From Oceanicola sp. (lineage in GTDB: Bacteria > Pseudomonadota > Alphaproteobacteria > Rhodobacterales > Rhodobacteraceae), in contig CP051231.1 of assembly GCA_017792405.1 (NCBI GenBank), positions 3,294,062 to 3,358,061 of the forward strand: a stretch of DNA of 64,000 bases, written 5' to 3'. Every line of letters starts with the position of its first letter. Positions within the stretch are counted from its first letter, which is position 1. Both the position numbers and the translations under genes were made by a program. Positions 8,575 through 15,735 of this stretch are shown here, in pieces. Below the pieces are notes generated by a model. The model was given only the letters and a program-made list of their open reading frames with translations, did no database searches and was not told where the DNA came from.

Positions 8575-8961
8575 ATGACTCGCATCCTCGCGCTCCTCTG
8601 CCTCGTCACCGCCCTCGCCCTGCCCGAGCCCGCGCCGGCCCAGTCGGTGCGCGACCGCGTGGTCTCGCAGCTTGAGGCGCAGGGCTTCGGCAACTTCCGC
8701 ATCTCCCGCACCCTGCTGGGCCGCGTGCGCATCGTCGCCATCGGCCGCGGGATGCAGCGCGAAATCGTCTTCAACCCGGCCACCGGCGAGATCCTGCGCG
8801 ATCTCTCCCGCCCGATCCGCAAGGGGGTGCAGGGCAGCAACGGCCACGCCTCTGGCGCGGGCAATGACCGCAACGGTGGCGGCGGAGATGACGACGATGA
8901 TGATGATGATGATGACGACGGAGACGATGACGACGATGGGGGCGACGACGATGACGATTGA
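8575..8961 (+). CDS. Exported PepSY-like protein with poly-Asp tail
   Basis: A 128-residue protein with a signal peptide (about residues 1-22, PAQSV), then a PepSY-like fold (RVVSQLEAQGFGNFRISRT, then RVRIVAIGRGMQREIVFNPATGEIL). It ends in a Gly/Asn linker and about 25 nearly uninterrupted Asp residues broken by Gly. It is a probable paralogue of the upstream Asp-rich protein with the same signal-domain-acidic-tail plan. The LuxR-type gene follows 45 bases later, so the three may be a functional set. Function unknown. Confidence 0.72.
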   Translation: MTRILALLCLVTALALPEPAPAQSVRDRVVSQLEAQGFGNFRISRTLLGRVRIVAIGRGMQREIVFNPATGEILRDLSRPIRKGVQGSNGHASGAGNDRNGGGGDDDDDDDDDDDGDDDDDGGDDDDD

Positions 8962-9009
8962 TCCGCGCGGCGCCCTGCCCGCGCCGCCCCGCGCGGCAGG
9001 CCTCCCGTG

Positions 9010-9579
9010 ATGCAGGCCAACACCGCCCTCCTCCTCGTCATCCTCGTCGTGCAAACCCTCTGCGCGCTGTTCTTCGTCGGCGAGATCCTGTCCTCGGTCA
9101 TCGGCTTCGCGCCGCTCAGCTGGCAGGTCCATGAGTTCATCGAGATCGGCGCCGCGCTGGGGCTCCTTCTCGGCATCCTGCTGGGCGGCATCGCTCTGCG
9201 CCGCACCATGTCGCGCAACGCCGCGCTGGGGCACCAGTTGCACGCCGCCTCCAGCGCCTTCATGGACCTGCTCGAAGAGCGCATCGCCGCCTGGGGTCTC
9301 ACCCCGGCCGAGCGCGATGTGGCCATTTTCGCGGTGAAGGGCCTGACCATCCCCGAAATCGCCAGCCTGCGCCAAACCTCAGAGGGCACGGTGAAGGCCC
9401 AGACGGCGGCGATCTATCGCAAAGCCGGGGTCAACGGCCGTCCCCAGCTTCTCTCCCTCTTCATCGAGGAACTGATGGAGAGCGGCATGAACGAGCGCCT
9501 CGCCGCCAGCACCCTCGCCGCCACTCCATCCCCGGCCCGGCCCCAGCCCGCCGACGCCGCCGAGGCCACCCCGCGATAG
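9010..9579 (+). CDS. Membrane-anchored LuxR-type HTH protein
   Basis: A 189-residue protein with two N-terminal membrane helices (about residues 5-30 and 45-65) and a cytoplasmic LuxR/GerE helix-turn-helix domain (about 95-160; LTPAERDVAIFAVKGLTIPEIA and TVKAQTAAIYRKAG). The C-terminal tail is rich in Ala/Pro. A GTG directly before the ATG (9007) is an alternative start. Membrane-tethered LuxR proteins are likely to sense envelope state. Its place after two exported Asp-rich proteins suggests it controls or responds to them, which is inference. Confidence 0.8.
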   Translation: MQANTALLLVILVVQTLCALFFVGEILSSVIGFAPLSWQVHEFIEIGAALGLLLGILLGGIALRRTMSRNAALGHQLHAASSAFMDLLEERIAAWGLTPAERDVAIFAVKGLTIPEIASLRQTSEGTVKAQTAAIYRKAGVNGRPQLLSLFIEELMESGMNERLAASTLAATPSPARPQPADAAEATPR

Positions 9580-9606
9580 CCCCGCCCGCGCCCCGAAGTG
9601 GCAATT

Positions 9607-9636
9607 TTGCAACTTCACGACCCATGACAGCATATT
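9607..9636 (+). promoter_or_regulatory. Candidate promoter of the tRNA-like locus
   Basis: TTGCAA at 9607-9612 and CATATT at 9631-9636 are separated by 18 bases and resemble a housekeeping sigma-70 promoter. They lie just before the region of tRNA-like structures and about 700 bases before the slipin start. The sigma-54 signature was checked and not found (TGGCA and TGCA nearby are too close together). Confidence 0.35.
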
Positions 9637-9664
9637 TCATGCGGCAGAATCGCGCATCCCGCCT

Positions 9665-9754
9665 ATACGGCCCCTCCCGCTCGTAGCGGTCGGAGTTCAG
9701 CGGCTCGGGGTTTGATCCCCCGTCCGGTGCGGTGAGGCCCTGCCTCTGCCGTAT
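9665..9754 (+). ncRNA. Possible additional tRNA-like fold (low confidence)
   Basis: Ninety bases bounded by a 7-bp pair ATACGGC (9665-9671) and GCCGTAT (9748-9754), like an acceptor stem. Inside are CTCC (9674-9677)/GGAG (9691-9694), a perfect five-base stem CGGGG-loop TTTGATC-CCCCG, and a GAGGC-CCT-GCCTC hairpin. The TTTGATC loop could be read as a T-loop variant or as an anticodon loop. A proper T-arm is not evident. In GC-rich DNA part of this may be chance, so it is listed as a lead only. Confidence 0.3.
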
Positions 9755-9781
9755 GCCGAACCCGGCGCAGCCCTGCGGGAT

Positions 9782-9855
9782 GCGCGTGTAGCTCAGCGGA
9801 AGAGCGCCGGAATTTAATCCGGAGGCCGGAGGTTCAACTCCTTCCACGTGCGCCA
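9782..9855 (+). tRNA. tRNA-like gene with non-canonical anticodon loop
   Basis: A cloverleaf can be drawn: acceptor GCGCGTG/CACGTGC (one G-U), D stem GCTC/GAGC with loop AGCGGAA, T arm GGAGG-TTCAACT-CCTTC, discriminator G and encoded CCA at 9853-9855. The anticodon stem CCGGA/TCCGG closes a loop of only six bases (ATTTAA), so no standard anticodon can be assigned. It is either a degenerate tRNA or a tRNA mimic. It directly abuts, and shares a base with, the next tRNA-like unit. Confidence 0.6.
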
Positions 9856-9931
9856 TGGATGTAGCTCATTCGGGTAGAGCACCAGACTTCTAATCTGGGT
9901 GTAGCGGGTTCGAATCCCGCCATCACCGGCC
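9855..9931 (+). tRNA. tRNA-like gene with Arg (UCU) anticodon and defective acceptor stem
   Basis: D arm GCTC-ATTCGGGTA-GAGC, anticodon arm CCAGA-CTTCTAA-TCTGG (anticodon TCT, Arg AGA codons) and T arm GCGGG-TTCGAAT-CCCGC are all perfect. The acceptor stem is not: the 3' strand CATCACC at 9921-9927 would need GGTGATG, but the 5' strand reads ATGGATG, leaving four pairs. No CCA is encoded; GCC follows the discriminator position. The conserved core with a broken acceptor suggests a tRNA mimic or decoy rather than a charging-competent tRNA. Confidence 0.6.
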
Positions 9932-9978
9932 CTTAAAAGGCCACCAGTTTCAGGAACTGGCCGCCGCTTCAAACGGCG
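9928..9978 (+). ncRNA. Array of three anticodon-arm-like stem-loops
   Basis: Three hairpins follow each other with almost no spacer, each with a seven-base loop in anticodon-loop style (U at position 2, purine at position 6). Hairpin 1 is 9928-9942 (GGCC, loop CTTAAAA, would-be anticodon TAA). Hairpin 2 is 9944-9960 (CCAGT/ACTGG, loop TTCAGGA, anticodon CAG). Hairpin 3 is 9962-9978 (CGCCG/CGGCG, loop CTTCAAA, anticodon TCA). They lack D and T arms. Together with the two tRNA-like units this looks like one structured RNA. No function is established by sequence alone. Confidence 0.5.
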
Positions 9979-10326
9979 CATCTGAAGATACGGAGTTCGG
10001 GGTCGCCCTGTCGGGTGGCTCCGCGCCAATCCCTCGCCCTCGGGCAAGGGGGCGGCAAGGCTCCGCCCGACCCTGGCCACGGGCCGGCGGCGGGTGATGG
10101 CACGGGCCGGTGCGGGCCGGGCGGCGGGAGCACTCTCAACGCCCCACCCGCACCACGCCACGCCCTCTCCCCGGCCCGCCCGCCCGCGGCCATGGCAGGG
10201 GCGGCCTCGGGCTCCACCCTTTCCGCGCCACCCGGCGCTTCACACCTGCCGTCCATCCCGGGCGCAACCCACCAAACCCAAAAGGAGATCGCGCGTGCGA
10301 TAGCGAAGCGAAGAAGGAACGAGACA
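9979..10326 (+). other. GC-rich leader between RNA array and slipin gene
   Basis: About 350 bases with no credible ORF. A CGGAG (9991-9995)/CTCCG (10019-10023) pair and further GC-rich hairpins continue the structured region. The stretch 10040-10260 is rich in C and G without a clear motif. It ends in the slipin Shine-Dalgarno AAGGA at about 10314-10318. It is probably an untranslated leader or a further part of the structured RNA. Confidence 0.4.
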
Positions 10327-11460
10327 ATGACCATGATAGATTTTCTGACCGGGACCATCCCCGTCACCGTCACCGAAACCGAGCGTGTGCTCGTGCTGCG
10401 GCACGGGCGCTTCGCCTCCATGCTGACCGCCGGGCACTACCGCCTGCGGCGCAAGGGCACCACGCTCCACCGGTTTGACATCGAGGCAAACCCTGCCTTC
10501 GTCTCGTCCTACAGCGACGCCTTGAAGCGCGCACGCCCCGATCTGCACGACGCCCACCTCACCGAGGTCCGGGCCGAGGAGGCCGAGGTGGTACTGATCT
10601 CGCTCTATGGCTGGCCCTGGCGCCTGCTCCACCCCGGCCACCGGGTCACCGTCTGGAAAGACGCGGGCCTCTGGACGGTCGAGCGCCACGCCGTGACCGG
10701 CCCCCTGCTGCCCAAGGCACTGGGGGACCGGCTCGAGGCCGCCGGGATCACGCGGGTCTATACCCCCGTGACCGTGCCCGATGGCCACACCGGCCTGCTC
10801 TTCACCGAGGGCGCGCTGGTGGGTGATCTGGCCCCCGGTCTGCACCGTGTCTGGACGATCGGCGCCAAGTCGACCGTCACCACGGTCGATCTCCGCTGGC
10901 GGGCCCATGAGGTCACCGGCCACGAGATCCTCACGCGGGATCGGGTGACGCTGCGGGTCAACCTCTCGGCCACCTACCGGGTGGTCGATGCGCGGGCCGC
11001 GGTGACGGTGGCAAAGGACTACGCCGAGGCGCTCCACCGGGCGCTGGCGCTCGCCTTCCGGAAGACCCTCGGGGCGCTGACCCTCGATGAGCTTCTGGCC
11101 GACAAGGTCGCTGTCGACGAGACGGCAGCGGGCGAGGTCCGGGCGGCCATGGCCGAGCTCGGGCTCGAGGTGGCGGAGATCGCCCTGAAGGACGTGATCC
11201 TTCCCGGCGAGATGCGCGAAATCCTCAACCGCGTCGTGGCGGCGGAGAAGGAGGCGGAAGCCAACGTCATCCGTCGACGCGAAGAGACCAACGCGGTCCG
11301 GGCGCTGCACAACACGGCCAAGGTCATGGCGGACAACCCCGTCATGCTGCGGCTGAAAGAGCTGGAGGCGCTGGAAACCGTGGCCTCCAAGGTCGAGCGG
11401 CTCACCGTCCACAACGGGACGGCCGGGCTTCTCACTGACCTGGTGAAGCTCCGCGACTGA
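10327..11460 (+). CDS. Slipin / SPFH (band 7) family protein
   Basis: A 377-residue protein of the SPFH superfamily (stomatin, prohibitin, flotillin, HflK/C). The ATG at 10327 is chosen because AAGGA lies eight bases before it. Residues about 130-300 hold the band-7 core (TPVTVPDGHTGLLF, then VTTVDLRWRAHEVTGHEILTRD and the VTLRVNLSATYRVVD and FRKTLGALTLDELL segments), followed by a helical region (REILNRVVAAEKEAEANVIRRREE). There is no clear N-terminal membrane helix and no nfeD partner, so it differs from ordinary stomatin operons. It sits downstream of the tRNA-like array with no other gene between. Confidence 0.85.
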   Translation: MTMIDFLTGTIPVTVTETERVLVLRHGRFASMLTAGHYRLRRKGTTLHRFDIEANPAFVSSYSDALKRARPDLHDAHLTEVRAEEAEVVLISLYGWPWRLLHPGHRVTVWKDAGLWTVERHAVTGPLLPKALGDRLEAAGITRVYTPVTVPDGHTGLLFTEGALVGDLAPGLHRVWTIGAKSTVTTVDLRWRAHEVTGHEILTRDRVTLRVNLSATYRVVDARAAVTVAKDYAEALHRALALAFRKTLGALTLDELLADKVAVDETAAGEVRAAMAELGLEVAEIALKDVILPGEMREILNRVVAAEKEAEANVIRRREETNAVRALHNTAKVMADNPVMLRLKELEALETVASKVERLTVHNGTAGLLTDLVKLRD

Positions 11461-11466
11461 ACCAAC

Positions 11467-11496
11467 AGGCCGTCCGGCACACCCGCCGGGCGGCCT
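11467..11496 (+). terminator. Strong hairpin after slipin gene
   Basis: Arms AGGCCG-T-CCGGC and GCCGG-G-CGGCCT form a GC-rich stem of about eleven pairs seven bases after the slipin stop. A T-tract is absent. It probably ends or protects the slipin transcript. Confidence 0.55.
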
Positions 11497-11536
11497 ACCG
11501 CTAAAACTTGCTTAAAATTATCGCCTCGCCCTGGTC

Positions 11537-11618
11537 ATTTTCTTGCTGAAAATATTCCCGGGGGTCGCCATTGTGGCGCCATTGGTTCGAGCCCAATGGC
11601 GACGGGGGCAGCGCCCCC
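11537..11618. repeat. Cluster of three inverted repeats between convergent genes
   Basis: Three stem-loops lie in the gap before the leftward anti-sigma gene. They are ATTTTC/GAAAAT at 11537-11553, TCGCCATTG/CAATGGCGA at 11565-11602, and GGGGGC/GCCCCC at 11604-11618. The first is followed by AAAATATTCCCGGGGG, a string I associate with intergenic repeats in roseobacter genomes (recollection, not checked). A bidirectional terminator role for the convergent transcripts is likely. Confidence 0.4.
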
Positions 11619-11646
11619 ACTCCAGCACCAGCCACAAGCGCAAGGC

Positions 11647-12630
11647 TCACACCTCCTGCGCCGCCTCTCGCGCCACCGCCTCAAGGTCCATCCCCGGCTC
11701 GCCGACGGCCACCCATGCGGCGCCCGGTGCCAGCCAGCGCACCATCTCCACACCGTCAAAGCTGCGCGGGGTAAACTCTTCGCTCCCCGGCCCCTCCCGG
11801 CCCAGCATACAAAGCGCCATCACCTGGCCATCGGCATCGGTATAGAGGAGCTGCGCCACCGGCTTGCCGCCCGCCACCAGCAGGCGCGCGCCCTGAAAGG
11901 TAAAGCCAGAAGCCGCAAGGTCCGGCACGCTGAACGGCACACCCGTCTCCTTGCCGAGCCACGTCTCGATATGGTCCTTCTCGCTCGCCGGCACCTCCAC
12001 CAGGTGCGCCACCTGCCGGGCATAGACCCGGTGGTAATCGGCGATCTCGTCCATCCAGCCGCGCGTGGCATGGCCATCGGCCAGCTCGGTGCCCGGCACC
12101 AGTGCGCGGGTCATCAGCGCCCCGGCCCCCGCGCCCACCAGAAGCAGCGCCAGCGCCGCAGCGATGGATGAGGAAAAGAACGGTTGGCGGTTTTCATTGG
12201 CCGCGGCATAGGCCGGCGGCGGCATCTCTTCGCGCGGCGGATTGCCCCCGGCGGGGATGCCCCCAACGGATGACGCCCCACCGCCCAGCGCTGCCTGCCC
12301 CGGCACACCCGGCTCGGCCTCGGCCACATCCGGCGCAGGGGCCGCACCCTCGCCGCCCGGCGTGGCAGCGGCCACCGTGGGCCGGGCTTCCTCTAGCCGG
12401 GTACCCGGCGTGGTGGTGGCCGATATCGTCGCCAGCAGCGCGGGCGGCAACGGCGCATCGAGCAGGCTGTCAAAGGCCGCGCCCACCTCGGCATCCAGCG
12501 CCCCCGCCGCCTCGATCTCTGCGGCAAGGCTCGGGTTTTCGGCCGCTTCGGCCTCGAAGGCGGCGGCCTCGGCGGCGCTCATCGCCCCGTCGAGATAGGC
12601 AGAGATGCGATCCATCCGATCGTCCATCAT
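11647..12630 (-). CDS. Membrane anti-sigma factor (partner of ECF sigma)
   Basis: A 327-residue anti-sigma factor. The cytoplasmic N-terminus (about 1-60, RISAYLDGAMSAAEAAAFEAE) has the zinc-finger-less anti-sigma pattern. A Pro/Ala/Gly-rich linker follows, then one membrane helix near residue 170 (IAAALALLLVGAGAGAL) and a periplasmic domain of about 140 residues. GGGGAGG lies five bases before the ATG at 12630, fixing the start. It overlaps the sigma gene by four bases (ATGA), the usual coupling. The signal sensed is unknown. Confidence 0.85.
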   Translation of the reverse strand: MMDDRMDRISAYLDGAMSAAEAAAFEAEAAENPSLAAEIEAAGALDAEVGAAFDSLLDAPLPPALLATISATTTPGTRLEEARPTVAAATPGGEGAAPAPDVAEAEPGVPGQAALGGGASSVGGIPAGGNPPREEMPPPAYAAANENRQPFFSSSIAAALALLLVGAGAGALMTRALVPGTELADGHATRGWMDEIADYHRVYARQVAHLVEVPASEKDHIETWLGKETGVPFSVPDLAASGFTFQGARLLVAGGKPVAQLLYTDADGQVMALCMLGREGPGSEEFTPRSFDGVEMVRWLAPGAAWVAVGEPGMDLEAVAREAAQEV

Positions 12631-13130
12631 GCCGCCTCCCCTGCCAGAGCCGCCCGCAAGCGCACCCGCGCCGCCGACATGCGTGACATCACCGTGCCCG
12701 GCGGAATATCGAGGATCGCCGCCGCCTCGGCATAGCTGTGGCCCTCCACCGAGACGAGCAGCAGCACCGATGAGAGCCCCTCGGGCAACGCCATGATCTG
12801 CGCCATCACCTGCCCCGCGCGGGTGGCCTCCTCGCCGCCCGCATGGCTCACCAGCTCGGCGGCCTCCTCGGCGGGCACCGTGCCCTCGCCCGTCCGCACC
12901 TGCCGTTTGCGCATCTCCGAGGTCCAGAGATTGCGCGCCATCGTGTAGAGCCACGGCAGTAATGGCTGCTCGGGGTTCCACTTGGCGGCATTGGTTATGG
13001 CACGTTCGCAGGTCATCTGAACAAGGTCATCGCCCTCGGATGGGTGGCGGGTCAGGCTGAGCGCAAAGCGCCGCAGCCGCGGAAGGCTGGCCAGAAGCTC
13101 GGCCTGAAAATCTGTCGCGTCGGGCTGCAA
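12627..13130 (-). CDS. ECF-family RNA polymerase sigma factor
   Basis: A 167-residue ECF sigma factor. Region 2 is at about 10-80 (LASLPRLRRFALSLTRHPSEGDDLVQMTCERA, then WLYTMARNLWTSEMRKR) and region 4 at about 105-160 (LPEGLSSVLLLVSVEGHSYAEAAAILDIPPGTVMSRMSAAR; quoted in parts, key motifs SYAEAAAIL and GTVMSRM). The start is a TTG at 13130, supported by a strong AGGAGG seven bases upstream; no suitable ATG exists nearby. It is co-transcribed with its anti-sigma factor. Confidence 0.9.
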   Translation of the reverse strand: MQPDATDFQAELLASLPRLRRFALSLTRHPSEGDDLVQMTCERAITNAAKWNPEQPLLPWLYTMARNLWTSEMRKRQVRTGEGTVPAEEAAELVSHAGGEEATRAGQVMAQIMALPEGLSSVLLLVSVEGHSYAEAAAILDIPPGTVMSRMSAARVRLRAALAGEAA

Positions 13131-13289
13131 GCTGCGGCCTCCTCGGAGCGGTGCGAACCCCCTGGTCCGCGTGGCCCGATAGAAACCAAAGGCCGGTCGC
13201 GATGCAACCGCCCGTGCGAAAATGCGCCCGGACGGTTGGCTTTTTGGGGCAGGCAGGGATGGCGCCTGCCCCTCGGGTGTGCAGCGGGA

Positions 13290-13826
13290 TCAATAATCCA
13301 CCGCAACCCCGCCAATCGCCTGCATCAGGCTGGCATAGGCCCATGTGTCCTGCCCGCCGCGCAGGGCGATCTCTTCAAGCTGCTCGGTCGCGCCCGCAAG
13401 GTCGCCCTCGGCGGCAAGGCCCTGGCCCATGTAGGAGCGGGCAAGAATGTAATCGGGCTCCACGTTCAGCGCGGCCTGGTAAAAGCCCATCGCGGCGCCG
13501 GTTTCGCCCATCTTGCGGTGGGTGAAGCCCTTGTAGTTCAGGATGCGCGGGTCGTTCTGGTCTTCGGCGGTGGCCAGCACCATCAGGGCGCGGTCGTATT
13601 TGCCGTTGTAGGCCAGTTCGCGGGCGGCTTCGTAGCGGTCGTCGTCGGTGACGGCTTCGGACTTGGCGTCGAGGCACTTGGCGGTCTTCTCGTCAAACAC
13701 CTGCCCCTTCTCGCACTTCGTGGTCGTCGAGGTGCTGGTCGGCGGGGTGGTGCTGTCGGAGCCTGCGGCAAAGGCCGGGGCGGCCATGGCAAGGAGAACG
13801 GCGGTCATCGGAAGAATGCGGGTCAT
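13290..13826 (-). CDS. Exported TPR-repeat protein
   Basis: A 178-residue secreted or periplasmic protein. The ATG at 13826 is chosen because it begins a clean signal peptide (MTRILPMTAVLLAMAAPAFAAG) preceded by AGGA; longer frames add an unlikely N-terminus. A Thr/Ser-rich stretch and a CEKGQVFDEKTAKC Cys pair follow. Three TPR-like helical pairs fill residues about 75-165 (YEAARELAYNGKYDRAL, LNYKGFTHRKMGETGAA, ARSYMGQGLAAEGDL). TPR domains bind protein partners; the partner here is unknown. The neighbouring ECF sigma gene points to an envelope role. Confidence 0.8.
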   Translation of the reverse strand: MTRILPMTAVLLAMAAPAFAAGSDSTTPPTSTSTTTKCEKGQVFDEKTAKCLDAKSEAVTDDDRYEAARELAYNGKYDRALMVLATAEDQNDPRILNYKGFTHRKMGETGAAMGFYQAALNVEPDYILARSYMGQGLAAEGDLAGATEQLEEIALRGGQDTWAYASLMQAIGGVAVDY

Positions 13827-13980
13827 CTGTCGGTCCTTTGTGTCAATGGTCTGGTTCGGTTTATCTCGGTGACGGCCCTCATCGGCTGTCATGAGAGTTA
13901 CGCAGCAGCGCCCCGGTTTATTCATCACCGACCGAGATTATTTTGCGAAAATCGCGCAACCCCCTGACCGCGCGGCAAAA

Positions 13981-14361
13981 CTATTTCGCCGCCACCGCCT
14001 GCAAGACCTTCAGCGGCACGATCTCCAGAGCCTTCTGATGGGTCGCCTCAAGCACCACCTCCGGCGGGCAGCCCTCGTCATGGGCCTGCATGAACCGGCT
14101 GGCACAGAGGCACCAGCGGTCGCCCGGCTTCAACCCATCAAACCCGTATTGCGGCATCGGCGTGCTCAGATCGTTGCCCACGTATTTGCTGTAGGCCAAG
14201 AACTCCGCCGTCATCACCGCGCACACCGTATGGCTCCCCGCATCGGCGAGGCAGGAGTTGCAATGCCCGTCGCGGAAGAACCCCGTCACCGGATCGTTTG
14301 AGCAGGGCGCCAGATCGCCGCCCAGAACGTTGAGCGAAGGGTATTTCTCCAGTGCGGTCAT
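13981..14361 (-). CDS. DUF2237 family protein
   Basis: A 126-residue cytosolic protein of the DUF2237 family, with the family start NVLGGDLAPCSNDPVTGFFRDG, a CNSC motif, the CAVMTAEFLAYSKYVGNDLSTP block and the GDRWCLCASRF motif (named here by key residues only). Four or more conserved cysteines suggest metal or redox chemistry, but the family has no established function. It overlaps the upstream serine hydrolase by one base (TGATG), so it is co-translated with it. Confidence 0.85.
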   Translation of the reverse strand: MTALEKYPSLNVLGGDLAPCSNDPVTGFFRDGHCNSCLADAGSHTVCAVMTAEFLAYSKYVGNDLSTPMPQYGFDGLKPGDRWCLCASRFMQAHDEGCPPEVVLEATHQKALEIVPLKVLQAVAAK

Positions 14362-15536
14362 CAGCGGGCCTCCACGTTGGTTATGGCGATGCGGCGGAAC
14401 CAGTCGATCATCCCGTCCTGCACCGCACCTTGCCCAAAGCCGTGGTCCGCCGCGCTCACCGCAACGACCACCTGCGCCGGGCGGTTGATGTAGATGTATT
14501 GCCCATAGATCCCCACGGCCAGAAATTCGCCTTCGCCCGTCTTCGGCACCCACCAGTGATAGCCGTAGCGCAGCGCACCCGGCGCGGTGTTGGCCCGCGG
14601 CAATGTGCTCTCGCGCACCCAATCATAGGGCACGATCCGCCGCTCCCCGAGCCGCCCGTCCTGCAAATACATCTGCCCGAAGAGCGAATAGTCGCGCAGG
14701 CTCATGTTCAGCCCGCCCAGCACAAACCCCTGCCCCCGCGCATCTCTCAGCAGCGTCGGGCGGCTCTCCAGCCCCATCGGCGCCAGCAGCCGCTCGCCGA
14801 GTAGCGTCGCCATGTCCTGCCCGGTCGCGCCGCGCAGCACCATGCCCAGCACATGGGTATCCATCGACACGTAGCGCCAGACCTCCCCCGGCGGCCCGGC
14901 CCGGCGGTCGAGCCCCTCGGTGAACCCGTCGAGCGAGCCACCCAGCGCAAGTATGCGGCCCATCCGGTTGATGTCGGACCAGTAGTCGAAATAGTCCTCG
15001 TTGAAGGCCACGCCGGACTGCATCAGCAGCACATCGCCAACGCTCGCCCCGTCGTAGGCGCTGCCCGCCAGCGCCGGGGCATATTGCACCACCGGGTCGT
15101 CGAGGCTTTCGATCTCGCCCGCATCCAGCACGATCCCGAGCAGCGCAGACACAAAGCTTTTCGACACCGACCACGAGATCCGCAGGTCATCGCGCCCGGT
15201 GCCCTCGCGGTACACCTCCTGCGTCACCTGCCCGTCGGAGAGCACAACGAGCCCGGTGATCCGCCGCTCCGCCATCCATGCCTCCGACCGTTCGGGCAGC
15301 GCCACTGGCGGGGCCTCCAGCACCGGCTGCACCGCATCGCCCCGCCCGATCGGCAGCGCGAACCAGTGAAAAAGCTCGCCCATATGGGTGAAGTTCCAGA
15401 CGATCCGCTCCGGGTCAAAGAGCTTCTGCACCGCCCAGAGCCGCGCCACCTCTTCCCGCTTCACCCAAGCCGCCGCCCCCGCCAAGACGAGCAGCAGGAG
15501 CAATCCGAGACCTATGGCTTTCAACGCGGCACGCAT
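14361..15536 (-). CDS. Serine hydrolase, beta-lactamase/NylB-like family
   Basis: A 391-residue protein with an N-terminal membrane or signal helix (about 7-23) and a class-C-beta-lactamase-like serine hydrolase domain. The nucleophile motif is S123-V-S-K126 (SWSVSKSF), and the second motif is Tyr222-V-Ser (RYVSMDTH), the Y-x-S form seen in 6-aminohexanoate-dimer hydrolases and EstB-type esterases. WWVP and HGFGQG segments lie near the end. The ATG at 15536 is used; a GTG at 15563 is possible. Substrate unknown (esterase or amidase). Coupled to the DUF2237 gene. Confidence 0.82.
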   Translation of the reverse strand: MRAALKAIGLGLLLLLVLAGAAAWVKREEVARLWAVQKLFDPERIVWNFTHMGELFHWFALPIGRGDAVQPVLEAPPVALPERSEAWMAERRITGLVVLSDGQVTQEVYREGTGRDDLRISWSVSKSFVSALLGIVLDAGEIESLDDPVVQYAPALAGSAYDGASVGDVLLMQSGVAFNEDYFDYWSDINRMGRILALGGSLDGFTEGLDRRAGPPGEVWRYVSMDTHVLGMVLRGATGQDMATLLGERLLAPMGLESRPTLLRDARGQGFVLGGLNMSLRDYSLFGQMYLQDGRLGERRIVPYDWVRESTLPRANTAPGALRYGYHWWVPKTGEGEFLAVGIYGQYIYINRPAQVVVAVSAADHGFGQGAVQDGMIDWFRRIAITNVEAR

Positions 15537-15735
15537 GGCCCGATCCGACCACGAGAGCCGCACCGGCGCAAGCAGCCCCGGCTTGACTCATCGGCCCTCC
15601 CTCTGCCCGAATGGCTTTGGTGCTCCCGCGCCAGCCCGGAAGCGACTGAAACCAAGGGAGGAGCATGGCAAAACCGCACCGCGCTGATCCAAGGGCGCTT
15701 GCCCGCCCGCTTCAGGCCAAGCCCAAGGCCAAGGC

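Noticed and set aside
8143..9375. His-rich minus-strand ORF opposite the Asp-rich genes
   Set aside because: It is the reverse reading of the GAT/GAC repeats; the plus-strand proteins have signal peptides and Shine-Dalgarno sites.
9598..9612. Sigma-54 promoter before the tRNA-like locus
   Set aside because: TGGCA and TGCA are present, but the GG-to-GC spacing is seven bases instead of ten.
9461..10161. Minus-strand ORFs over the tRNA-like region
   Set aside because: Their translations (e.g. GGIRTRYTQIRSLVLYP) are the familiar false proteins produced by reading tRNA-like sequence backwards; they support the RNA call, not a gene.
10240..11412. Minus-strand ORF of 390 codons opposite the slipin gene
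   Set aside because: Antisense to a recognised SPFH gene; no motif, no ribosome-binding site.
13241..13272. Intrinsic terminator after the TPR gene
   Set aside because: A nine-pair GC stem exists, but on the minus strand it is followed by A residues, and on the plus strand the T run precedes it, so the orientation is wrong for both.
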